Assembly (NCBI GenBank): GCA_016931535.1
Contig: JAFGEP010000044.1
Span: 42,198-106,197, forward strand
DNA from: Bradymonadales bacterium
Lineage (GTDB): Bacteria > Myxococcota_A > Bradymonadia > JAFGEP01
Direction of reading: 5' to 3'
DNA length: 64,000 bases
The translations under genes were made by a program, and so were the position numbers. The notes under the pieces are model-generated. The model was not told where the DNA came from. It was given only the letters and a program-made list of their open reading frames with translations, and ran no database searches. Of this stretch, positions 27,413-35,379 are shown piece after piece (positions within the stretch are counted from its first letter, which is position 1; each line of letters begins with the position of its first letter).

Positions 27413-27470
27413 ATATCGGCCGATCGGTTCAAACAGTCGTAACCTTCGCCTTCTTTCCCCTGGTGTAGCC

Positions 27471-29222
27471 GTGACCCAGATTCATCAGGCAGGATCGGGA
27501 CTACCGCAACCCGGAGATATCCTTCTCGATCGGTACGTGATCGAAGGACGGATCGATCGAGGCGGATTTGGAGCGGTTTACCGGGCCAGACAGCTGGGGG
27601 TGGATCGCGTGGTGGCGATCAAGTGCCTGGATCCAGCATCCATCTACATGGATCGCGGCGCACCCCAACGATTCGAGAAGGAGGCTCGCCTGATCAGCGG
27701 GCTTCAGCATCCGAACACCATCACCGTCTTCGACTACGGCTGTACGGACACCGGCATCCTGTTTCTGGTCATGGAGTACCTTCGTGGAGTCACGTTGAAC
27801 AGGCTGGTCCAGAAGGGACCAGTTCACCCTCAAAGAGCCATTCACCTGATCCGACAGGTTCTCAAGAGTCTCAAGGAAGCTCACCACAAGCAGATCATCC
27901 ACCGGGACCTCAAGCCCGCCAACATCATGGTCTGCGAACAGGCTGGTGAGCGCGACGTGGTCAAAGTCCTGGACTTCGGTATCGCCAAGACGCTCGGAGA
28001 GTTTCCTGGTATGGAGATGGACATCACCACCGAGCTGACAGGTCACGACAAGCTCATCGGAACACCCCAGTACATGTCTCCGGAGCAGATCCGGGGAGAT
28101 CCCGTGTCCCCTGCCTCCGACTTGTACTCCGTCGGTTTGATCCTGCTGGAGATGCTGACCGGCAAACCGGCCATCGACCAGACGAATACCCTGGTCATCA
28201 TGGGCATCCAGCTCAAACCGGAACCGATCCGAGTGCCGTTGGACGGGACGATTCCGGCTCATCTGGTCCCCGTCCTGCACAGTGCGTTGATGAAGGAGAC
28301 ACACCGCCGATTCCGCACCGCCGAGGAGTTCCTCCAGGCGCTCGATCCGACCAGCCGAGGAGTTGCCACCAGAAAGGTCGATGCCGAACAACACATCCGG
28401 ACCGAACCGATGGACCGCGAGGCCATTCGCCGAATGGATGCGGATGGCGAAGATCTACTCGACGGTAAAATGCCACCCGAAGACCAGGTGAACCAGACCG
28501 GACCGGGAGTATCACCACCGAACGGGAGACCTTCCGCCAAGGTCAAAGAGCCAGCCAGTCAGTCGATCTGGATCATGGTCCTGTCGCTGGGAATTGCGCT
28601 GATCGTCCTGGTAGGAGGAGCGGTGGTCATTCACCGTGTGACCTCGCATAAACAGCCGAGAATCGAGCAAACCGGGTCGGCACACGACGAGGTGGAAAGG
28701 GCCGCCGCTGAGGCCGAGGAGATGACGCGACAGGGGGTCCCCTCACTGCCGGAAGATCGAAACATGGCCTTGCAGGCGGGCTCGCCGAAGATCGCCATCA
28801 CCTTCGTGGGGAGTCCACAACGGGCCGAGGTGTTCTTGGGTCGGGTCAACATCGGGAAGTCGGAAGAGCCGATCGAGCTGGAGGAATGGCTCTTGCCCGC
28901 CGAGATCGAGCTGAGAAGACAGGGGTATCTCCCACAACGGATCATCGTGACCCCAGAAAGCGGACCCGTCATCTCCTACAGCCTGGAGAGAGCGGAATCC
29001 AGGCGGCCCGAGAGTCGATCCGCAAGGGAACAAGATGACGCACAACAGGAACAGCAAACGTTCGGGTACCAACAGGGTAACGGACAACAGGTCGGGTCGA
29101 CCCCTTTTATCCCGATTGTCGACAGCCTGGAAACCGGAATGAGGAGTATAGAAGAAAGCGGCGGCCATACGGTCGATCAGGAGAGAGAACAGGAGACGAC
29201 CATCGACATGCCGCTTTTCTGA
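27471..29222 (+). CDS. Transmembrane Ser/Thr protein kinase with C-terminal PEGA-like domain
   Basis: An eukaryotic-type kinase of about 583 residues. It shows the Gly loop GRIDRGGFGAVYRA, invariant Lys51 in AIK, HRDLKPANI (catalytic Asp146), DFGIAK and GTPQYMSPEQ, with the kinase domain at about 22-300. One membrane segment is at about 365-388. The part beyond it includes a PEGA-like beta domain (VFLGRVNIGKS, EIELRRQGYLPQRI) and a Gln-rich tail. I chose the GTG at 27471, which avoids overlap with the methyltransferase gene; the frame is open to 27318. The start lacks a strong ribosome-binding site. folB follows after 21 bp. Confidence 0.88.
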   Translation: MTQIHQAGSGLPQPGDILLDRYVIEGRIDRGGFGAVYRARQLGVDRVVAIKCLDPASIYMDRGAPQRFEKEARLISGLQHPNTITVFDYGCTDTGILFLVMEYLRGVTLNRLVQKGPVHPQRAIHLIRQVLKSLKEAHHKQIIHRDLKPANIMVCEQAGERDVVKVLDFGIAKTLGEFPGMEMDITTELTGHDKLIGTPQYMSPEQIRGDPVSPASDLYSVGLILLEMLTGKPAIDQTNTLVIMGIQLKPEPIRVPLDGTIPAHLVPVLHSALMKETHRRFRTAEEFLQALDPTSRGVATRKVDAEQHIRTEPMDREAIRRMDADGEDLLDGKMPPEDQVNQTGPGVSPPNGRPSAKVKEPASQSIWIMVLSLGIALIVLVGGAVVIHRVTSHKQPRIEQTGSAHDEVERAAAEAEEMTRQGVPSLPEDRNMALQAGSPKIAITFVGSPQRAEVFLGRVNIGKSEEPIELEEWLLPAEIELRRQGYLPQRIIVTPESGPVISYSLERAESRRPESRSAREQDDAQQEQQTFGYQQGNGQQVGSTPFIPIVDSLETGMRSIEESGGHTVDQEREQETTIDMPLF

Positions 29223-29243
29223 TGGACCAGGGAGGTCATCAGT

Positions 29244-29615
29244 GTGAATGACCGGGACAGCATACGGATCGGGGGGATCGACTTTCGTGGATTCTGCGGC
29301 ACCCATGAAGAGGAGAGAAGGTACGGATGCCCATTACGGGTGAACCTGGTCCTGTATACCGACCTGAAAGCGGCAGGGGACTCGGATCGGATCGGCCACA
29401 CCGTCGATTATCAAAAGGTGTGCGAGACCATCCTGCAGACCTGCTCGGCCCGCCCGTTTTATCTACTGGAGAGCCTGGCCAGCCATATCGCTGAGGTTCT
29501 TCTGGAGCAGTTTCCGATCGAGGCGGTGATGGTGGAGGTGGTCAAGAGGCCCAGAAACATGGCGGGATCTCCGGATCACGTGTGCGTTCGATTGACCCGG
29601 GAAAGGGAGGTGTGA
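29244..29615 (+). CDS. folB: Dihydroneopterin aldolase
   Basis: FolB converts 7,8-dihydroneopterin to 6-hydroxymethyl-dihydropterin and glycolaldehyde in folate synthesis. The 123 residues match the family: IRIGGIDFRGFCGTHEEER at the N-terminus, HTVDYQKVCETI, FYLLESLASHIAEVLL with the conserved Glu, and VEVVKRPRNM. The start is GTG with GGAGG 8 bases before it. The stop is 3 bases before the aminotransferase ATG, so the two are likely coupled. Other folate genes are not nearby. Confidence 0.9.
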   Translation: MNDRDSIRIGGIDFRGFCGTHEEERRYGCPLRVNLVLYTDLKAAGDSDRIGHTVDYQKVCETILQTCSARPFYLLESLASHIAEVLLEQFPIEAVMVEVVKRPRNMAGSPDHVCVRLTREREV

Positions 29616-29618
29616 CAG

Positions 29619-31013
29619 ATGGACGGCAGATCTCTCCCCCGTATGGTCACAAGTATTCCGGGACCTGTCTCACGCCGGTGGATCGACCGCATGAGCCGCG
29701 TGGAATGTCCGGCCATCACGGCCCGCCAGCCAAGGGAGAAGGAGATCGGAGGGGTATCTGCCGATCCCTTTGTCTGGGAGAAGGCCCTTGGCGCCAATGT
29801 CCTGGATGTGGATGGCAACCGGTTGGTGGACCTGACCTCGGCTTTCTCCGTGGCTGGGATCGGGCATAGCCATCCACGGGTCCAGGCGGCCATCGCCGAG
29901 CAGGCGACCCGGCTGATCCACGGAATGGGGGATGTCTATCCACCCAGGGTCAAGATCGAGCTCTCCGAGAAGCTGGCCCATGTCGTCCCTGGCGATCTCG
30001 AGATGTCCATCCTGTGCACCTCGGGCGCATCGGCCGTAGAGGCGGCTCTGAAGACCGCCAATATGGCCACCAAGCGGCAGGCCGTCATCGCCTTTTCCAG
30101 TTCATACCACGGGCTGCACTACGGAGCCTTGAACGTGACCGGATACCGGCGCGAGTTCAAGGAACCCTTTCGAAGTCAGACCGGCCATTTTGCGGTGCAC
30201 ATGCCCTATGCCTACTGCTACCGCTGTGCACTGGGTCTTGCGTACCCGACCTGCCGTCTGGCCTGCCTGACGTTGTTGAAAAACACCCTGGATGACCTCG
30301 GCAGCGGGATCGCACAGGTCGGAGCGGTGCTGGTCGAACCGATCCTGGGAAGGGGAGGAGTGGTCATTCCGCCTGATGAATGGCTGGTCGGGCTATTCGA
30401 ACTATGTCGGGAGAGAGAGATCTTGATCATCGCCGATGAGATCCTGACCGGATTCGGGAGAACTGGCCGGTGGTTCGCCTGTGATTGGCCAGGGCTGGTT
30501 CCGGATATGATGTGTATCGGTAAGGGAATGGGAGGTGGTTTTCCCATCGCGGCGGTGATCGGCAAACCGGCGGTCATGACGCGCTGGGGGTTGTCCAGCG
30601 GAGAAGCGATCCATACCAGCACCTTTCTGGGCAATCCTCTGGGGTGTGCCGCGGCCCTGGCGGCTATCCAGGTGTTGGAGGAAGAAAAGCTGGTGGAGCG
30701 ATCCAGGCAGGTTGGGGAGTGGATGGCCGACGGTCTGGACAGGCTGCAAGGCAAGTGCCGACTGGTGGGGGATGTTCGCTGTCGAGGCAGCCTGGCCGGT
30801 ATCGAGCTAGTTACGGACAGGGAGTCAAGGACGCCGGCCACCCGAGAGACCTCCTCGGTGATCCAGCTGCTACTGGAGCGTGGCTATATCGTGGGCTTGA
30901 ACGGGGTGCACTCCAATATCATCGGATTGACACCGCCCTTCGTGATCACGCAGGATCAGATCCGGGCCTTTTTCCAGGCGTTCGAGGAGGCGCTCGAGAG
31001 TTGCGACAGGTAA
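29619..31013 (+). CDS. Class III PLP-dependent aminotransferase
   Basis: A 464-residue fold-type I aminotransferase of the GABA/acetylornithine group. It shows GANVLDVDGNRLVDLTSAF at the N-terminal side, TSGASAVEAALK (PLP phosphate binding), SSYHGLHYGAL, ADEILTGFGRTG (Asp binding the PLP nitrogen) and GKGMGGGFPIAAV, where the Lys forms the Schiff base. A four-Cys stretch, YCYRCALGLAYPTCRLAC, also occurs in one subgroup of this family. GGGAGG precedes the ATG closely. The substrate cannot be assigned. It overlaps the next small gene by 13 bp. Confidence 0.88.
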   Translation: MDGRSLPRMVTSIPGPVSRRWIDRMSRVECPAITARQPREKEIGGVSADPFVWEKALGANVLDVDGNRLVDLTSAFSVAGIGHSHPRVQAAIAEQATRLIHGMGDVYPPRVKIELSEKLAHVVPGDLEMSILCTSGASAVEAALKTANMATKRQAVIAFSSSYHGLHYGALNVTGYRREFKEPFRSQTGHFAVHMPYAYCYRCALGLAYPTCRLACLTLLKNTLDDLGSGIAQVGAVLVEPILGRGGVVIPPDEWLVGLFELCREREILIIADEILTGFGRTGRWFACDWPGLVPDMMCIGKGMGGGFPIAAVIGKPAVMTRWGLSSGEAIHTSTFLGNPLGCAAALAAIQVLEEEKLVERSRQVGEWMADGLDRLQGKCRLVGDVRCRGSLAGIELVTDRESRTPATRETSSVIQLLLERGYIVGLNGVHSNIIGLTPPFVITQDQIRAFFQAFEEALESCDR

Positions 31014-31291
31014 CGAGATACATCTGGTTGGCGCTGGTTCTGACCGGTTGCCCGGAGGACAAGACCCTGGAGTTCCCGCCCCTCGATCTGGTCGAGATCG
31101 AGACCGGCTCCGACGACCAGGAGGGGGATCGGCCCGGGTCGTGCAGTGGACATTCGGATTGTGAAGAAGATGAGCTCTGCTTCGAGAACCGCTGCGTGGA
31201 CCGGGAAGAAGCCCTGAGCGACTGCCTGACCGACGAGGACTGCCCGGAAGACTTCTACTGCGTGGATGAGGACCACTGCGAGGAGGATTGA
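31001..31291 (+). CDS. Small Cys-rich lipoprotein
   Basis: A 96-residue protein I assign to a TTG start at 31001, preceded by GAGGAGG 10 bases upstream and lying within the end of the aminotransferase gene. The short basic and hydrophobic leader ends in LTGC, a classical lipobox with Cys at about residue 17. The mature part is very acidic and carries repeated Cys spacings of the type C-x4-DC-x5-C-x4-C (for example CSGHSDCEEDELCFENRC). This pattern is common in surface lipoproteins of Myxococcota. The function is unknown. Confidence 0.65.
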   Translation: MRQVTRYIWLALVLTGCPEDKTLEFPPLDLVEIETGSDDQEGDRPGSCSGHSDCEEDELCFENRCVDREEALSDCLTDEDCPEDFYCVDEDHCEED

Positions 31292-31357
31292 GCGGTTTCA
31301 GCCGGATCGGCCGAAATCGCACTCCGTTGAAGGGTGCCAGGAAAGGGGGGAGAACGG

Positions 31358-32431
31358 TCAGCGACAGTACAGGTCATCTTCGCCGCAGGCGAAACGGATG
31401 TGGATGTGGTCGCCATGGCCGCGCGCGAACCGGATGGGGGCTCTGCTGTTTCGATGGCCCCTTGGACCGTACTGGAACACCTGGTCCAGAAAGGCAGGGT
31501 GTTCTCCGATCGATTCGGCGTAGCGGTACAACGCCTCCTGGATAGCACGGCTCATGAACATGTACTCGATTTCGTGATTGACCAGGAGGGTCCGGATGAA
31601 CGTCCAGGTCCTAGGCAGGTCTAGCTCGCTGACCCGAACGTGGCTGAAGCTTGGCTGGTCATCTGCCAGTCGAAAGTAGGTTACATCGGCATCCCGACCG
31701 CTTTGATGGCTCAGGTGCGGCCGAAGCCTGCCGCCGTTTCTGGAACTCAAGTCGGCCACCAGGAGTTCCTGGCCCTCCGGGTGCTTTGACATCACCACTC
31801 GCATGGCGTGGATGAGGCCGTCTATGGTCTGATCGACCGCATAGGCCAGCCGCTCGTTGCGGATGATCCACCCCTCTCCCGGCGGCATCAGCTCGCCGTT
31901 CTGCAGCCGACCCCGATTGGCGCGATAGCAGGAGCGGGACGTGTTGGCCGTATCCTGGTGCCAGACACATAGCTGGGTGCCCGGCTCCACCTGGTCCAGG
32001 TCGACGTCGGGGTTGAGCCGGGCCAGATCGGACTCGCGCAGACGCCATCTCTGGCGAAGCTGCACGACGCTCTCCCCCTCCTGGACCCGATCGTACACGT
32101 TGGCGCGTACCGGTCTGTCGATCAGAGCCAGGTGACCGGCAATGGCCGACACGTGGTCTGAAGTGGCAAGACCCCAGATCTGAGCCTGTGATCGGGAGAT
32201 CACGTTGGCTGTCAGGGCAGTCGCCTCTCTTCTGGCCGCTACGAAACCCAGCGGCCTGGGAACCGCCAGGCGATCCAGGCTGGTCACGGTGATCGTTTGA
32301 CTGCGGGCTGTCAGGACGACCATCGCCATGACCAGACTCACGATGATGGACAATCCGAGCAGATGAGCGGGAGTTCTTCTGTGCGAAAGCAGGGTCAACA
32401 AGAAAGAGCGTATGCGGTGTCCAAGCGCCAT
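31358..32431 (-). CDS. mepA: Penicillin-insensitive murein endopeptidase (M74, MepA-like), membrane anchored
   Basis: MepA cleaves peptide cross-links in peptidoglycan. The protein has 357 residues, compared with about 270 for E. coli MepA, because it has an N-terminal membrane anchor (about residues 24-42) and a linker with a LysM-like stretch (VQEGESVVQLRQRWRLRESDLARLNP). The metallopeptidase part shows LSHQSGRDADV and RGHGDHIHIRF, the zinc-binding motifs of M74/LAS peptidases. The gene is divergent from the outer-membrane protein gene at 32657. Confidence 0.88.
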   Translation of the reverse strand: MALGHRIRSFLLTLLSHRRTPAHLLGLSIIVSLVMAMVVLTARSQTITVTSLDRLAVPRPLGFVAARREATALTANVISRSQAQIWGLATSDHVSAIAGHLALIDRPVRANVYDRVQEGESVVQLRQRWRLRESDLARLNPDVDLDQVEPGTQLCVWHQDTANTSRSCYRANRGRLQNGELMPPGEGWIIRNERLAYAVDQTIDGLIHAMRVVMSKHPEGQELLVADLSSRNGGRLRPHLSHQSGRDADVTYFRLADDQPSFSHVRVSELDLPRTWTFIRTLLVNHEIEYMFMSRAIQEALYRYAESIGEHPAFLDQVFQYGPRGHRNSRAPIRFARGHGDHIHIRFACGEDDLYCR

Positions 32432-32656
32432 GATATCCAGGGCAAGGTAGCAGAGCCGGTGGTCCCCTGTCCACGAGCTTTCTCAGGGTAGAATCGGCAA
32501 GGAAGGCAGAAAACTAGATGGAAGGGGAGAGGAGAGATCGAAAAGGGAAGGGCAGGTAAAGGTGAAGGGGTCGACAACGGGGTTCTCGAAGAGCGTGGCA
32601 GACCAGGTGAGCTGTGGTAAGTTAAGCCGGACAGCGGAGCTGGTAGTGAGGGAAAC

Positions 32657-33574
32657 ATGAACACTGTACGAAACATCGTGTTGATCGGGCTGGTCCTGGC
32701 AGTATCATGGCTGCCACGTTCCTCGTTGGGACAGGAGTTCTCGGGAACCCTTTCGGAGACCTCCTTTCCCTCGGTTCCCTACATCCTGGAGCCTGTCCTG
32801 CCGGAGACCTCGATCCGCCTGCAGACCCATCTGCTTCCCCTGGAGCGCACCGGGGACCAGGACTACATCTTGCTGCCGATGCGGTTGATCGGCTCCTTCT
32901 CCTTTTCTCAGCGGGTCATCGGAGAAGCTTCCCTTCCCTTTGTTGTGCTCATTCCTGGCCAGGATGACGCCCGCTTCGAGATCGGCAACCCTCGCATCGG
33001 GCTGGAGGCGCCTTTCCTGATGGCCGGAGACCGGAAACACCGCTGGACCTTCTCCTTTGACCTCTTCATTCCAGTCGCCCAGGTCGGTGAGGGGGAGAAC
33101 GCCCAGGAGCAGGAAGATGCTCACATGAGACTGGACCGATACGCCTTGATGTCGAGCGCCCTTCCCACCTTGAGCCCGGACTTCGGCGCCAACCGGTTGC
33201 CGTTGGTGGTCGGCACCCATTATCGGCTTCGGCTGAACGATTTCGTCGGCCAGGTTGGAGTAGATGTCCCCTTTCTGATCGGGTTCAACCTGGGTGGAGA
33301 CCAGCTATTCAGCGACGGCGAGATCCTCCTGCGCTACGGCGGCATGGTGGGGTATGACCTGCACCCGTTCTACCCGACGTTGGAGTTTGTCGGTGTTTCG
33401 CAGCTGAGCGGAGAGTCTGACGCCTGGACCGCCTTGATGGGGTCGGCCGGATTCCGCTATGCGATCCGAGGATTCGAGCCCGGGGTGGCGGTGACCTTCC
33501 CGATCACCTTGTCCAATGATGCCCTTGAAACCACGGTCTACGTGAGCCTGGAGCTGGTGTACCGTTTTCATTGA
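32657..33574 (+). CDS. Predicted outer-membrane beta-barrel protein
   Basis: A 305-residue protein with a signal peptide (hydrophobic residues 7-19, cleavage likely near SSLGQE). The mature sequence alternates short amphipathic strands (RLIGSFSFSQRVIGEASLPFV, WTFSFDLFIPVAQ, YRLRLNDFVGQVGVDVPF) and ends in VSLELVYRFH, consistent with a transmembrane barrel. I cannot name the family. GAGGGA lies before the ATG. The 3' end is 33 bp from the end of convergent hflX. Confidence 0.72.
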   Translation: MNTVRNIVLIGLVLAVSWLPRSSLGQEFSGTLSETSFPSVPYILEPVLPETSIRLQTHLLPLERTGDQDYILLPMRLIGSFSFSQRVIGEASLPFVVLIPGQDDARFEIGNPRIGLEAPFLMAGDRKHRWTFSFDLFIPVAQVGEGENAQEQEDAHMRLDRYALMSSALPTLSPDFGANRLPLVVGTHYRLRLNDFVGQVGVDVPFLIGFNLGGDQLFSDGEILLRYGGMVGYDLHPFYPTLEFVGVSQLSGESDAWTALMGSAGFRYAIRGFEPGVAVTFPITLSNDALETTVYVSLELVYRFH

Positions 33575-33607
33575 GGTACCCTCTGAGGGTTGAGCCCGAT
33601 TCTCCGC

Positions 33608-35275
33608 TCAGGTGGCGGGTGCCATTCCATTGGTCGAGCTCTCCTGTCTTTCCAGCTGGTTCTTGAGCTCTTTCTTGCGCCGGCCTTCGGTCCACAATCG
33701 TCGCTGCATCTGGTCGATCAGCGGGGTCAGCGTACGCTGGTCGAGTGCACAGATGGGAATGGCGTCGTAGGAACGAGCCAGGTTCTCGGCGATGGTACCA
33801 TCCACGCGGTCGATCTTGTTGAAGACCAGCAGGCGGGGCTTCTGTTGCAGGCCGAGGTCACTCAAGATGGACAGTACCGCCTGGATCTGCGCCTCTGTTC
33901 GGTCGGTGCTGGCGTCCACCAGCTGGATCAACAGGTGTGCATCCTCCAGCTCCTCCAGGGTGGCCTTGAAGGCCGATTGCAGCTCTTTGGGCAGATCATG
34001 GATGAAACCGACCGTGTCGGTGAGGACCAGCTCCCGGTTTCGAGGGAAACGCAACCGGCGCGAGGTCGGGTCGAGGGTAGAGAAGAGCTGATCTTTGGTG
34101 ACCACCCGAGCGTTGGTCAGGGTGTTGAGCAAGGTGCTCTTGCCGGCGTTGGTGTAGCCGATGATGGCCACTACCGGAACGTCACGCTGCTTTCTGCGCT
34201 GGCGCAGGCGGGAGCGGATTCGGGAGAGCTCCTCGATCTCCTCCTGGAGGCGATTGATCCGGTCATAGGCTCTTCGGCGGTTGATCTCCAGCTTGGTCTC
34301 GCCCGGACCTCGTCCTCCGATGCCGCCCATGAGGCGGCTCATCGCGGTATTCTTGGCGACCAGTCGAGGGAGGGCATACTTCAGCTGGGCCAGCTCCACC
34401 TGCATCTTGCCCCCTTTGCTTCGGGCGTGCTGGGCAAAGATGTCCAGGATGAGCTGGGTTCGATCGATGACCTTGAGATCGGTGCGTGCCGAGATGGCTC
34501 GAGCCTGGGATGGGTTGAGATCCTGGCCGAACAGCAGGACTTCGGCCCCCAGATCGAGGCAGGTCAGCTCGATCTCCTCCAGCTTGTCCTGACCGACCAA
34601 GGTGCGTGGATCGGCCTTGAAGCGTTGCTGAACAACGGTTTCCAGGAGGTTCAATCCAGCGGTTTTGGCCAGCTCGTGCAGCTCCGCGAGCCGCATCTCG
34701 GAATCTCGATCGGTCTTGGTCTTGACGAAGACCAAGAGTCCAGGAACCCCACCGGTCGTGTGACTCACTTGGCTGTGTCGGTGCAGCTCCTCCTCGAGGG
34801 CTTCGATGAAGGGAAGGAACTGCAGGTCGAGCTCATTGAGCGAGTGGATCTGGTGGCGCAGGTGATCGTACCCATTGCCGAGGGTGTTTCTGATCAGGTG
34901 AGCCCACTGGACCTCGCGAGGGACCCCTTGTGAGCTGGCTTCGACCACGGCGACCAGGTCTAACCGAAGCCGGGTCAAGTCGGTGAGATCCTCGCGACTG
35001 AGCTCGCTCGATTCCAGCTGGCTGCGGACGAGCCTCAGACCGCGCAGGCGGGTCGTTCCTGCACGTTGCCGTCCGATATCAGGCAGGTAGAGCCGCCGTG
35101 CGTCTCCGACGATGACGTGGTTCACCTCTCCCCGGCGGTCGAGGAGGACCCCCACGATGCGATGGATCTCGCGTGTCAACTGGGTCAGCCGGGTTGCCAG
35201 CTGGGGGCTGATGAAGGAGATCGACTTGTCGCGCCTCAGGAGCTTTTCCAGGGCGTGCAGGTGAGATGCTTTCAA
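33608..35275 (-). CDS. hflX: GTPase HflX
   Basis: HflX is a ribosome-associated GTPase that splits stalled ribosomes. The 555 residues include the HflX N-terminal domain, the linker motif GGIGGRGPGETKLE, and the G domain with GYTNAGKSTLLN (G1), DTVGFI (G3) and NKID (G4). The annotated start is TTG at 35275. Upstream the frame stays open for 23 more codons with no ATG, GTG or TTG. Those codons encode ISGYTDG directly before LKASHLHALEKL, which resembles the extended N-terminus of HflX homologues. An ATT at 35309-35311 has AGGAG 6 bases before it and may be the true start. It follows the FHA gene on the same strand. Confidence 0.92.
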   Translation of the reverse strand: MKASHLHALEKLLRRDKSISFISPQLATRLTQLTREIHRIVGVLLDRRGEVNHVIVGDARRLYLPDIGRQRAGTTRLRGLRLVRSQLESSELSREDLTDLTRLRLDLVAVVEASSQGVPREVQWAHLIRNTLGNGYDHLRHQIHSLNELDLQFLPFIEALEEELHRHSQVSHTTGGVPGLLVFVKTKTDRDSEMRLAELHELAKTAGLNLLETVVQQRFKADPRTLVGQDKLEEIELTCLDLGAEVLLFGQDLNPSQARAISARTDLKVIDRTQLILDIFAQHARSKGGKMQVELAQLKYALPRLVAKNTAMSRLMGGIGGRGPGETKLEINRRRAYDRINRLQEEIEELSRIRSRLRQRRKQRDVPVVAIIGYTNAGKSTLLNTLTNARVVTKDQLFSTLDPTSRRLRFPRNRELVLTDTVGFIHDLPKELQSAFKATLEELEDAHLLIQLVDASTDRTEAQIQAVLSILSDLGLQQKPRLLVFNKIDRVDGTIAENLARSYDAIPICALDQRTLTPLIDQMQRRLWTEGRRKKELKNQLERQESSTNGMAPAT

Positions 35276-35379
35276 GCCGTCGGTGTAGCCGGAGATCCGA
35301 TCGCTAGAAATGGCAGGCTCCTGATCGCAGGTGGGGGATGAAACCAGATGGCCGTGTCACGGACGGCAATGGCTTGGGT

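Noticed and set aside
33578..33590. ACCCT-CTG-AGGGT hairpin as a terminator between the outer-membrane protein gene and hflX
   Set aside because: The stem is only 5 bp with a 3-base loop and there is no T-run on either side.
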